Source: Molossus alvarezi
Taxonomy: Eukaryota; Chordata; Mammalia; Chiroptera; Molossidae
Reading direction: 5' to 3'
NCBI GenBank assembly: GCA_037176705.1
Contig: CM073889.1
Coordinates: forward strand, 51,081,596 to 51,145,595
Length of the DNA: 64,000 nucleotides
Made by a program: the position numbers and the translations under genes. The notes beneath the pieces were generated by a model. The model did not search any database. It was given only the letters and a program-made list of their open reading frames with translations, and had not been told where the DNA came from. The stretch's first letter is position 1, and each line of letters starts with the position of its first letter. This document shows, in pieces, positions 34,445-46,298 of this stretch.

Positions 34445-36760
34445 GTATGTGTTTTATTATTATTATTAATTAATTGATTTCTTTTTGTTACACGTTTCTC
34501 CTTTGTCCCCACTAATTCCCACCTGCCCCTCCCTCCCAGCCCTGTACCCAGCTTTGTTGTCTATGTTCATTGTTCATACATACATGCATATACGTTCTCT
34601 AGTTTATCTCTCCCCCGCCACCCCCTTTTCTGGGGATTATCAGGCTGTACCCCACTTCCACATTTCTGGGACTACCCCATTCCTCAGACTGTTATTTTCA
34701 TTATATTCCACAAATAAGTGAGATCATATGATACTTGTCTTTCTCTGTTTGGCTTGTTTCACTTAAAATGACACTTTCCAGGTCCCTCCACAATGTTTCA
34801 AAGGATAAGAGATCTTTCTTTCTTACAGCTGCATACTATTCCATTGTGTATATGTACCACAGCTATTTTATCCATTCATTTTTTGATAGACATTTGGGTT
34901 GTTTCCAGATCTTAGCTATTGTAAATAGTGCTGCTATGAACATGGGGGTACATATATTCTTTCTGATTGGTGTTTAGCCTTCTTAGGGTATATTCCTAGA
35001 AGTGGAATCACTGGATAAAATGGCAGTTCAATTTTTTTTTTTCAGGTAACACCACATTGTTTTCCATAGTGACTGCACCAGTCTGCATTCCCACCAGCAG
35101 TGTACTAGAGTCCCTTTGTCTCCACACCCTCGTCAACACTTGTTGTTTGATGATGGATTGATGGCCGCATTTTCTTGGCCATTTGTATGTCCTGTTTGGA
35201 GAAGTGTCTATTTAGTTCCTCTGCCCATTTTTTAATTGGGTTCATTGTCTTCCTTTTGTTGAATTCTATGAGATATATGAAATTAACCCATTATCTGATA
35301 TGTCATTGGCAATTATGCTCTCCGATACACTCGATTGTGATTCCATTTTGATGATTGTATTTTTTGCTGTGCAGAAGCTTTTAAGTTTGATGTAGTCCCA
35401 TGTATTCATTTTCTTCTTTGTTTCTGTTGCCTTAGGTAAAGTATCAGTGAAAATTCTGCTGCATATGATGTCTGAAATTGTGTTGCCTACAGTTTCTTCT
35501 AGGATTTTTATGGATTCATGAGTCAAATTTAAGTCTTTTAACCATTTTGAGTTTATTCTTGTGTATGGTGTAAGTTGATGGTTTAGTTTCATTTTTTGGC
35601 ATGTAGCTGTTCAATTTTTCCAACACCATTTACTAAAGAGGCTGTCTTTACTCCAGTGTATGCTCTTGCCACCTTTGTCAAATATTAATTGAGCATACTG
35701 CCTTGGGTCTATTTCTGGGTTCTCTGTTCTGCTCCACTGGTCTGTATGCCTGTTCTTGTGCCAGTACCAAGCTGTTTTGATTACAGTGGCTTTGTAGTAT
35801 AACCTGAATTCTGGTAATGTGATCTGCCCTACTTTGTTCTTCTTTTTCAAAATTGCTGTGGCTATTCGAGGTCTTTTTTTGTTCCATATGAACTTTTGAA
35901 GTATTTGTTCTAGTTCTGTAAAGTATGTCAGTGGTATTTTGATGAGGATTGCATTGAATCTATAAATTGCTTTAGTTAATATGGACTTTTTTTTTATGGT
36001 AACTCTTTCTATCCATGAGCAATGTATGTGCTTCCACTTTTTTATATCTTTCTCTATTTCTTTTTTCATTGACCTATAGTTTTTTGCGAATGGGTTCTTT
36101 ATTTATTTTGTTTAGTTCATTCCTAGGTATCTTAATTTTTTTGCCGTGATGGTAAATGGGATTGATTTTTTAGTTTCTCTATCTGTGAGTTTATCATTGG
36201 TGTATAAGAATGCCATTAATTTCTTGACGTTAATTTTGTATCCTGCTACTTTACCAAATGTATTTATTAAGTCTACTAAACTTTTGATGGAGTCTTGGGG
36301 TTTTCTACGTATAGTATCATGTCATCTGCGAGTAATGACAGTTTCACGTTCTCCTTTCCAATTTAGATCCCTTTTATTTTATATTTTTCTGTCTGATTGC
36401 TGTGGCTGAGACTTCCAGTACTATATTAAATAAGAGTAGTGAAAGTGGGCATCACTGTCTTGTTCTGATTTTTTTTTTAATTCTTTTAGTATCTGCCCAT
36501 TGAGTATTGTGTTGGCTATAGGTCTTTTAAATATGGCCTTTATTATGTCAAGATATGATCCCTCTATTCCCACAATGGTGAGCATTTTTATCAGAAATGG
36601 ATGCTGGATATTGTAGAATGCCTTTTCAGCATCTATTGATATGATCATATAATTTTTATCTTTTAATTTATGTGGTGTATCACATTTATTGATTTACAAA
36701 TATTGTACCAGCTTTGCATCTCTGAGATATATCCCACTTGTTCATGGTGAATAAGTTTTT

Positions 36761-37880
36761 TAATTAATTAATTTATTTTTGTTACAAATGTTTTTTCCTT
36801 TTTCCCTGACTGATTCCCCCCTCCCACTCCCTTGCTACCTTGTCCCCAGCTTTGTTGTCTATGTCCACTGTTCATGCACACATGCATATAACTTCTGTGG
36901 TTTATCTCTTCCCCAACACCACCTCTTCTGGGGATTGTCAGACTGTACCCCACCTCCACATCTCTGGGACTACCCCATTCCTCAGACTGTTATGTTCATT
37001 ATACTTCACAAGTAAGTGAGATCATATGATACCTGTCTTTCTTGGTTTGGCTTATTTCGCTTAGGATAATACTTCCAGATTTCTTCATTTCATCTCAAAG
37101 GATAAAATATCTTTCTTTCTTACAGCTTCATAGTACTCCATTGTATGTACCACATGTTTTTTATTCATTTATCAACTGATGGATATTTGGGTTTTTTTCC
37201 AGATCTTAACTATTGTAAATAGTATTGCTACAAACATGAGGTACATATATTCTTCCTGATTGGTATTTCAGTCTTCTAAGGGTATATTCCTGCAAGTAGG
37301 ATCACTGGGAGAAACTGAAAGCAACAAAATTTTAGACATCATATGCCGCAGAATTTTCACTGATACATCACCTTAGGCAACAGAAACAAAAAAAAATGAA
37401 CACATGGGACTACATCAAACTTAAAAGCTTCTGCACAGCAAAAGATACAATCATCAAAATGGAAAGGCAACACACTGTAAGGGGGAGCATAATTGCCAAT
37501 GATGCATCAGATAAGGGGTTAATTTTCAATATATAGAGAGAGTGCTCATAGAACTCAACCAAAGGAAGACAAAGAACCCAATTAAAAAATGGGCAGAGGA
37601 ACTAAATAGACACCTCTCCAAACAGGACATACAAATAGCTAAAAGACTTATGAAAAAATGCTCAACATCACTAATCACCAGAGAGATGCAATTTAAAACA
37701 ACAATGAGGTATCACCTCACACCTTCCAGAATGGCCACCATCAACAAATCATCAAACAACAAGTGTTGGCGAGGGTGTGGAGAAAAGGGGACTCTAGTAC
37801 ACTGCTGGTGGGAATGCAGACTGGTGCAGCCACTATGGAAAACAAAATGGTGTTACCTTAAAAAATAAATTTGAACTGCC
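36761..37880. mobile_element. 5'-inverted (twin-primed) L1 insertion in L1-G
   Basis: 36761-37310 is the L1 3' end on the minus strand. 37311-37880 is L1 late ORF2 on the plus strand. Their inner ends meet at neighbouring L1 positions: the plus part ends at gaactgccat and the minus part begins at ccagtgatcc, which follow each other a few bases apart in intact copies. Flanks ataagttttt (36751-36760) and ataatttttt (37881-37890) are the target repeats. This is the classic twin-priming structure. Confidence 0.9.
37542..37868 (+). pseudogene. L1 ORF2 Cys-rich segment in the inverted part
   Basis: 108 codons are open through the junction region that is frameshifted in elements D, M and N. It reads [20 protein letters not shown] into the C-terminal domain ([19 protein letters not shown]). 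It therefore shows the ancestral, unbroken reading frame across this point and serves as an internal reference. It is truncated at 37880 by the inversion junction. Confidence 0.85.
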
Positions 37881-39667
37881 ATAATTTTTTTTTGACGTAT
37901 TGCTGGATCCAATTTGCTAGTATTTTGTTCAGGATTTTGGTGTCTATATTCATCATGGATACTGGTCTGTAGTTTTCTTTCTTTGTAGTGTCTTTTTCTG
38001 GTTTTGGAATTAGAATTAAGCTGCCCTCATAAAATGAGTTTGGAAGTCTTCCTTCTTCTTGAAGTTTTTTGAAATAGTTTGAGGAGAATGGGTATTAGTT
38101 CTTCTTTGAATGTTTGGTAAAATTTCCCCGTGAATCCATCTGGGACCGGGCTCTTGTTTGCTGAGAGATTCTTGATTACATCTTCAATTTCTTTTACTGT
38201 TATTGTTCTCTTCAAGTTTTCTATCTCTTCCCAGTTTTGTTTTGGGAGACTATGTGTTTCTAGAAATTTGTCCATTTGGCTTAGATTGCTGAATTTTTTG
38301 CTGTATAATTATTCATAATATCTGTTAACAATCCTTTGTATTTCTGTGGTGTCAGTTATTATTTCTCCTCTTTCATTTCTGATTTTGTGTATTTGGGTTC
38401 TCTCTGTTTCTTGGTGAGTCTAGTTAAGGGTCCACCAATCTTGTTTATCTTTTCAAAGAACCAGCTCTTTGTTTCATTGATCCTTTGAATTGTTTTTTTT
38501 TTTCTTTCTTTCTTTCTTTTTTTTTTTTTTTTTTTTTTTTTTGGTCTCCGTGTCATTTATTTCTACTCTGATTTTTACTATTTCCTTCCTTCTATTTGCT
38601 CTGGGGTTTTCCTTTTGTTTGCTTTCTAGTTCTTTAAATTGTGAGGTTAGACAGTCTATAAGAAATTTTTCTTGCTTCTTAAGGTAGGCCTGTAGTGCTA
38701 TGAACTTCTCTCTCAGAACTGCTTTTGCTGCATCCCATAGATTTTGTGTTGTTGTGTGTTCATTTTCATTTTTTTCCAGGAAGTTTTTAATTTCTTCCTT
38801 GATCTCCATGGTAACCCCTTCATTGTTCAATAACATGCTATTTAGCCTCCATGTTTTCAAATGTCTTTGCATGTTCTTATTGCAATTGACTTCTAGTTTC
38901 ATGCCATTGTGATCTGAGAAGATGCTTGATATGATTTTAATTTTCTTGAACTTGTAGAGGCATAGTTTGTGGCCTAACATGAGGTCTATTTTTTAGAATG
39001 TCTTATGTGCACTTGAGAAGATTGTGAATTTTGTGGTTTGAGGGTGTAATTCTCTAGATAGCTATTAAATTTATATGATCTAGTGCTTCATTTAGTGTCT
39101 GTGTTTTCTTGTTAATTTTTTGTCTAGAAAATCTATCCAGTTATGTCAGCAGGATATTGAAGTCCACTGCTATGATTTTATTGCTATTGATTTTTTCTTT
39201 GAAGTCCTCCAAAAGTTTTTAATATATGTTGCTGCACCTAAATTGGGTGCATATATGTTTACCAAGTAATATTTTCTTATTGAATAGATCCTTTGAATAT
39301 TATGTGGTGACCTTCTTTATCTCTAGTTATGGCTTTCATTTTGATCTATTTTACTAGATGTGAGTATTGCTACCCCAGTTTTTTAGTTTTTGTTTTTTGT
39401 GTTTTGTTTGTTTGTTTGTTCGTTTTTTTGCTTTCTATTTGCTTGAAAGATTTTTTCCCATCCTTACTTTCAACCTCTGAGTCTTTTGTTGTCAGGTGGG
39501 TTTCTTGAAAACAACATATATGTGAGGCATGCTTTCTTACCTGTCAGCTACTCTGTGTCTTTCTATCGGAGCATTTAGTCCATTTACATTAAGGTGATAT
39601 TGATATGTATTTATTTATTGCCATTTTTTTAGTATGGTTCTATTTTTCTTCCTATTTCTTCTAATTG

Positions 39668-40532
39668 CATCAATCTTTTTAGCATACTTGCAGTGCTGGT
39701 TTGGTGTAATATATTCCCTTAGCCTTTTTTTTTTTTTTTTTTTGATCTGGAAAGCTCTTTATTTGACTTTCTCTTTTGAATGATAGCCTTGCTGGGTAGA
39801 GAAGTCTTGGATTCAGATCCTTGTTTTTCATGACCTTGATTACTTCATGCCACTCCCTCCCAACCTGTAGTGTTTCTGTTGAGAAGTCAGCTGAGACTTA
39901 AGTCAGTTTATCTCTTGCTGTCTTTAGGATTCTCTCTTTGTCTTTAATTTTTGGCATTTTAATCACTATGTGTCTTGCTGTGAGCCTGTTTGGGTTCTTC
40001 TTACTTGGGCCTCTTTGTGCTTCTTGAACTTGAATGCCTTCTTCCTTCACCAAGTTAGGAAAGTTTTCTGTCACTGTTTCTTTAAATATATTCTCTAACC
40101 CTTGCCCATTTTCTTCCTCTTTGGTGACTCCTATAATGCGAATGTTATTATGTTTCCAGTTGGCCCACAGTTCTCTTAAGCTGTCTTCCTGTTTTTAATT
40201 GTTTTTTCCTTTTGGTTTTCTGATTGGTTGATTATTTCTACCCTGTATTCTAATTCACTGATCCGTTCCTCAGCTTCTTGTACTTTGCTGGTTAGTCCTT
40301 CCAATGCATGCTTAATTTCTGCTATGTCATTTTTTATTTCCACTTGGTTGGTTTTCAGTGTTTCTGTATATTTACTCATGGTGCTGATGTCCTTACTCAT
40401 GCTGTTGAGCTTCCTCAAGACCATGGCCCTGAACTCTACCTCTGATAATTTGCTTAGCTGCATTTCATTTACTTCATCTTGGATAGAGTTCTCCTGTTCT
40501 TTCATTTGGGATTTGTTTCTTTGTTTCACCAT
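39668..40532 (-). pseudogene. L1 ORF1 pseudogene, element G
   Basis: The ATG is at 40530-40532. The first 118 codons are open to 40176 and include the basic start (MVKQRNKSQMKEQ) and a well-kept coiled coil (EIKNDIAEIKHALEGLTSK; EERISELEYRVEIINQSE). A frame change then leads into RRM and CTD sequence with further stops. The usual stop codon is not recognisable, so the 3' end at about 39668 is approximate. The gene would have encoded the L1 RNA chaperone. Confidence 0.85.
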
Positions 40533-42262
40533 TTTGGCTATCTCAGTGTGTTCTGTAGCCTGCCAAATCTTCCCTGTGGATTTTGGTATTTTGCTGTTTG
40601 TGGCTCCCTCTACTGGGTTTGGATGAGCATGTGTGGGCCCACGTTAAACACCACTAACAAGTTTTATTTTTCTGAGTAGATTTGCAAGCTCAGGAAAGGT
40701 TGTTATCCACTAGCTTTTTCCTGGTGGCTAGTAGACTCAGTTACTCAGTGCCTTGGAATGTAGCTCTGGTGTTCTGCCTAAGAGGATTTCCAGAGGGTGG
40801 GATAGATGCTAGTTGTTAATGAGCCTCAATTTGCATTTCTTTTCCTCACCTGGGAAAGGCTGAATGGGGGGGAGGGCTGCTGTTTTTCCTTACAGCTCTG
40901 GGAAGAAGCACACTAGCCACTGTCCTTTGTGGCCACAACTCAGCAAAAACTCTGAGTGCCCTTCAAATCCCAGGTGTCCAGACTGAGTTCCAGCCCAGTC
41001 TGCCCTCCCTCTGCTGTAGCCCCCAGGTGAGTAGCTGTGGCTATTTTAGTGCTCTGTCCTGGGTCTTTGCATTGTGGAAAAGGCTTGGTATTTCTTCCCC
41101 AAGGGCGCTACTCACAGCTAAGACTGCTGCTGTCCTGGGCTCCCAGCCCGCCACCCTCGTGTGCCTCTGCATATCCAACCAGTGTCCCTGGTGATATGGT
41201 CTTGTCCTCCTGCTTTTCTCTTGCTTTTTTCCAATGATTTGTCATTATTTTAGTTGTAATCCCATTTGGTCCTGAGAGAGAGTCTGTGTAGCTTCTATTC
41301 ACTTAGTCTCCATTTTTCGCATCCTCTATGCCTATCTTGTGCACAGCTGGGTTTCACAGGGCTTCTTGATGTTCCAGCACCTTGCAGGTCCCAATGGTAA
41401 CTGGATCTCATAGTTTCTTTGGGGACCCGGCTCAATGCCTATGTTATGGGCTGCTGGGTTGCACAGGCCTCTCTGGTGCTTTAGCACCCAGCTGGTCCCA
41501 TGGGTAACTGGATTGCACAGTTTCTGCTGGGTCATGCAGGCCTCTCTGGTGCCCCTGCACCCTGCAGGTCCTTAGGGCAGGCAGTTGCATTACACCAGTG
41601 TCTCTGGGGTTCAGGATTCCCACTGCTCTTGTGAGCTACTAAACCACACAGGCTTCTGTGAAGCCCCAGGTCCTGCTGCTGGTAGCTGGGGAGTCCTGCT
41701 GCACCATGGAGCTCAACTCCTGCTCAGCTTTTGTTATAGTTTTTAGGGATGGTTCTCAGCTGGAGGTCTGTGCTTCTGTTGACTGGGGATAGATGTCTGC
41801 TTTCCAGCCTCTGTTGCTAGGGGTTTATCTCGAATCTGATCAGGCTGCTACTATGGGGGATGGTGCTGGGCTCCAGGTTGTCTGCAGCTTCTGCAACCGG
41901 CACCTTGGGAGCTCCACAACTGTGCACTGGTCTGTGTCGACAGAAAGTGTCCACTGGTCTGATGGTGCTGGTTGTGCTGGTGGGCTCAGGTTGCTGGGCC
42001 CTACCCACTCCTACTGCCTCCTCCCAAGGAAGACCTGAGATCTACCAAAATGGTGGGACCCCCTGAGGCGCAGGAAGAAGTGTCGGTAATGGTCGCTAAC
42101 CATGGTAGCCAGCTGCTCCTGTCCACAGCACAGGAACCTTCTGCTTTGCATCTCTGCACTGCTTTGGTTTGGTCATGCACCTTCACATCCACTCACACTC
42201 TCTCACACATTCGTTCACTCTCTCACACACTCATCCTCCTTCTGATCCTGCCTGCCGTCATC
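40533..42262 (-). promoter_or_regulatory. L1-G two-module 5' UTR
   Basis: The inner module (41325-40533) matches the A/B/C leader, including its start (gaggatgcgaaaaatgg) and the antisense frame 41037-41237. The outer module (42262-41330) matches the whole leader of L1-H, including the cctggtggtgg-type Cys-rich GC stretch and the aaaatggtggg motif near 42045. Promoter activity is inferred from position. Confidence 0.6.
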
Positions 42263-43818
42263 TATAAAGTTATTCCTGTATGAGTTCTTTAAATATTTTG
42301 TGTATTAGCCCCTTATTGAAGACATTGTTTGAAAATATCTTCCCTCATTCAATTTTTGTCTTGTTGACAGTTTCTTTTGCTGTGCAGAAGCCTTTTAGTT
42401 TGATGTAGTCCTCCTGTTCATTTATATTTATCTCCCTTGTTCCTGGGGTCGAGTTCACAAAATCTCTCTGAAACTGAGGTCTATAAGTCCAGTGCCTATG
42501 TTTTCTTCTATGTATTTTATTGTTTAAGGTCTTATATTTAAGTCCCTAATTCATTTTGAGTTAATTTTCGTGTATGGTGTCAGACAGCAGTCTAATTTTG
42601 TTCTTTTTCTTTGTGGCTTTCCAACTTTCCCAACACCATTTATTGAGGAGACTTTCTTTTCTCCATTATATGTTTTAAGCTCCTTTGTCAAAAATTAGTT
42701 ATCCAGATATGTGTGGATATCTCTCAGCTCTCAATTCTGTTCCAGTGTTTTGTGTATCTGCTTTTCTGAAAATTCTATATTATTTCAATTATTGTAGCTT
42801 TGTAGTATAGTTTGAAGCCAGGAAGTGTGCTTTTTCCAGTTTTGTTCTTTTTTTAAATCAGGACTGCTCTATTTTGGGTCTTTTGCAGTTTCCTACAAAT
42901 TTGAGAATCTTTTTTTTTTCTGTGAAAAATTTTATTGGAGTTTTGAGGGGCATTGACTTAAATCTGTATATTGTTTCAAGTAATATGGCCATTTAAACAA
43001 TGTTAGTTCTTCCAGTGTGTGAACACAAACTATCTTTCTGTTTCTTTGAATCTTCTTCATTTTCTTTAGACAATGTCTTATAGTTTTAGTTTACCTGTCT
43101 CCTTTGTTAAGTTTATTCTAAGGTATACACTTCTGTTGAAATTGTAATTGAGATTGTTTCCTTTTTTACTCTTTCTGATATTTTGTTGTTAGTATATAGG
43201 AATGCAATGGATTTTTGTATATTCATTTTGTATCCTGAAACTTTAATATACTTGTTTATTGTTCCTAATAGTTCTTTGGTGGAGTCTTTGGGGATTTCTA
43301 TACATAAAATCATGTCATCTGAAAAAGTAAAAACTTTACTTCTTCATTCTCAATTTGGATGCATTCTATTTCTTTCTATTACCTGATTGCTCTTGCTTGG
43401 ACTTCCAGTACTGTGTTGAATAATAGTGGTGAGAGTGGACATACCTGTCTTGTCCTGATCTAAGATGAAAACCTTTTACTTTTTCATCACTGAGTATGAT
43501 GTTAGCTGAGGGTTTGACATATATAGCCTTTATTATGTTGAGGTTTTTTCCTTCTATAAACATTTTATTAAATGGATGTTGAATTTTGTCTAATGCTATT
43601 TCTTTATCTACTTATATGATCATGTACTGGTAATGTTTTATTTTGTTTACATGGAGTACCACATTGATAGATTTGCATATGTTAAAGCATCCTTGCATCC
43701 TTGGAATAAATCCCCGTTGATAATAATGTATAATCTTTTTAATGTATGGTATTTGATTTTCTAATAATTTGTATAAAAATTTTTTCCATCTATGTTCATC
43801 AGGTATATTGACATGTAA

Positions 43819-43820
<2 letters not shown>

Positions 43821-43859
<39 letters not shown>
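43821..43859 (+). repeat. (TG)n microsatellite
   Basis: About 19 uninterrupted TG units within L1-J ORF2. Confidence 0.95.
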
Positions 43860-43860
<1 letters not shown>

Positions 43861-44411
43861 GCCCTTGCCTAGTTTGATCTGGAAAATGTTAGCCTCATCA
43901 AATGAGTTAGGAAGTATTCCCTTTTTCTCAATTTTTTGGAAGAGTGTGAGGACAGATATTAAATCTTGTTTTAATCTTTGGTAGAATTCACTAGACTTTT
44001 ATTTGGGGGGAGGGTTTTGATTATCATTTCAACTTTTTTACTAGTTTTTATTCTTTACAAGATCAATCTATTTAGAGTTCCCATTCTTCATGATTAAGTC
44101 TGGGAAGGTTAAATGTTTCTAAGACTGTATCCATTTCTTCTAGATTATCAAATTTGCTGTCAAATATCCTTTTATAATAACTTTTTATAATTCCTTGTCT
44201 TTCTATGGTGTACATTGTAACTCCTCCTCTTTCATTTCAGATGTCATTTATATGTCTTTTATCTTTTTTCCTTAGTAAGTATGGCCAGAGTTTTGTCAAT
44301 TTTATTCATCTTTTCAAAGAACCATTTCTTTGTTTTATTACTTTTTCTTTTGTCTTTTTGTTCTCTATTTCATTGATTTTCACTTTCATTTCTTAAGAAC
44401 TTTTGATAATC

Positions 44412-44612
44412 ATTTCTAGAAAGAGAGGAAGAGAGAAAGAGTGAGAGAGAGAAACATTGATGTGGGAGTGAAACATTGATCAGCTACCTCCTGCACATCC
44501 CCTACCAGGAATCAAGCCTGCAACCCTGGCATGTGTTCGGACTTGGAATTGAACCAGCAAACTTTGGGTGCACAGGACAATGCACAACCAACTGAGCCAC
44601 ACTGGCCAGGAT
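44412..44612 (-). mobile_element. VES-type SINE, minus strand
   Basis: Read on the minus strand, the head is cctggccagtgtggctcagt, followed by a B-box-like part, the tcaatgtttc body and GA/CT-rich sequence. It sits in old L1-J and is a diverged copy. Confidence 0.88.
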
Positions 44613-46240
44613 TCCACTTCAATTTTTATTATTCCTTTTCTTCTACTGATTCAGGGCTTCATTTGTTCTTGTTTTTCTAGTTTCTTAAGGTGTAATCCTA
44701 GATTGTTTATTTGAGTTTTTTGTTCGTTTGTTTCTTATGGTAGACTTGTAATGCTATAAAATTCCCTTTTAGTATCGCTTTTGCTGCATCCCAAATGTTT
44801 TGGTATGTAATATTGTCATTTTCATTTGTCTTTAAGTATTCTTTAATCTCTTCTTTAGTTCTTTCTTTGACCTAGTAAATGTTCAGTATCATGTTGTTTA
44901 AGGTCCACATATTTGTGGGTTTTTTTCAGCTTTCTTCTTGCAGTCAATTTCCAGTTTCATACCATTGTGGTTTGAAAATATGTTGGTTATGATTTCAATC
45001 TTCTTAATTTTATTGAGACTAGTTTTGTGCCCCAACATATGGTCTATCCTTGAAAATGTTCCACATGTACTTGAGAAGAATAAATATTGTGTCATTTAGG
45101 GATAGAAAGTTTCATGAATATCAATTATGTCTATTTTGTGCATTTAGAATATCTTCAGTTCTAAAGCCCAGTTCTTTCAACAGACTTGGAAATTTCTTAT
45201 CAATTATTTCTTTGAGTAGGCTCTCTGTTCTTTTCTTTCTCTCTTCTCTTTCTGGTATGCCAATTATCCTTATATTGCTCTTTTTATATAATCAGATCCT
45301 TATCAAATTTCTTACAATTTTATTTTTTGAACTCTTAGATCTCTCTCTCTTCTTCTTCCTGGGTTCTTTCTAGGTTTTTATCTTTGAGCTCACTAATTCT
45401 TTCTTTCATCTGGTTTTCTCTGTTTCTACTCATCTCTGATGCATTTCTCATTTTATCTGTTGAGTTCTTCAGCTCCAGAATTTCTGTTTGGTTCTTTTTT
45501 ATAATTTTGCTCTCTTTGGTGAAGTACTCCTTTTGTTCATTAATTTTCTTCCTGAGCTCATTGAACTGCCCTTCTGAATTTTATTGTATCTCACTGAGCT
45601 TCTTTATAACTGCAATCTTAAATTCTCTACATTTAAGTTATAATATTCCATGACTTTGAATTTGCTTTCTGGAGATGTTTTATTTACTTTCTATCCTCCC
45701 ATTTTACCTTTATTGTTCATAATATGTGATTAATTATTTCTCTGCCTGATCATTTGAGGTAGTGAAACTTTTTCTTGTTTAGATGCTGTTTTGCTCTAAA
45801 CCATTCAGAATTTGCTAGGTAAGCTACTTTCTTTTATTGTAAAGGAGATGGTGTAAACAAGTTTTTGTTTTCTCTTACCTGCACTATTTGCACCTCTGGA
45901 GTCACAGTAAATCGGCATCCCTTTGGTTAAGGAAAGTGTTGCATACCTGCTGGAATGGTGGGTGTCCCCTCTGTGACTAGTACATCTCAGTTACAGGACA
46001 CTACTACTGTGGTTTAATATGTGGCAGGTAGTGAAGAACTGCTTTTGTGAGCTCTCAGTACTACCATTTTTTTTACTAATGGTCACCCCACTGTATTTAT
46101 GGAAACATTTCTACTGCCTCTACTAGATTCTGCCAGGATAGGTGGAATGGGAGAGGGCAAGTTAAAAATCTCATGGCCCTGCTGTACTCTTCAAGGCATC
46201 TCAATTTTCTCCAGATCCACGGATATCACAGCTCCTCCAA

Positions 46241-46298
46241 GCATATAGTAGGGGCTCAGTAAACATTTGTAGAGAAAATGACTGAGGAATGAATGAAT
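46241..46298 (+). mobile_element. MIR SINE 3' fragment
   Basis: It carries the MIR-end signature atagtaggggctcagtaaac with atttgt and gaatgaatgaat following. It is ancient and diverged. Confidence 0.65.

Larger units (their letters stand above)
34701..39624 (-). pseudogene. L1 ORF2 pseudogene, element G (split by an L1 insertion)
   Basis: The ATG is at 39622-39624 and the stop at 34701-34703. The endonuclease motif GDFNTP reads VDFNIL near 39160, a decayed site. An open run, 38980-38474, covers late endonuclease and the linker and ends in an expanded CTTT/T tract (38500-38542). The NKSP block is at 38160 (NKSPVPDGFTGKFY). The twin-primed L1 at 36761-37880 splits the RT domain. Late pieces 36069-35611 and 35592-35266 are open and carry the [15 protein letters not shown] and WYWHKNRH blocks. 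Overall it is a mid-age inactive copy. Confidence 0.88.
34445..42262 (-). mobile_element. LINE-1 element G, full length, inserted in old L1-J
   Basis: On the minus strand it reads a two-part leader (42262-40533), ORF1, ORF2, 3' UTR and an A-rich tail near 34450-34470. Removing the nested insertion at 36761-37880 leaves about 6.7 kb, longer than A, B or C because of the extra leader module. L1-J sequence on both sides is contiguous. A short cataca match at the two junctions is the only target-repeat candidate. Confidence 0.85.
42263..46190 (-). mobile_element. Old LINE-1 element J, main part
   Basis: Minus-strand ORF2 occupies about 45140-42263, preceded by ORF1 remnants (about 45720-45150) and a poorly preserved leader to about 46190. 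The RT region keeps [19 protein letters not shown] (43313-43250). It carries a SINE (44412-44612) and a TG microsatellite. It is strongly diverged, older than G, which is inserted into it. Boundaries at the 5' side are uncertain. Confidence 0.8.
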
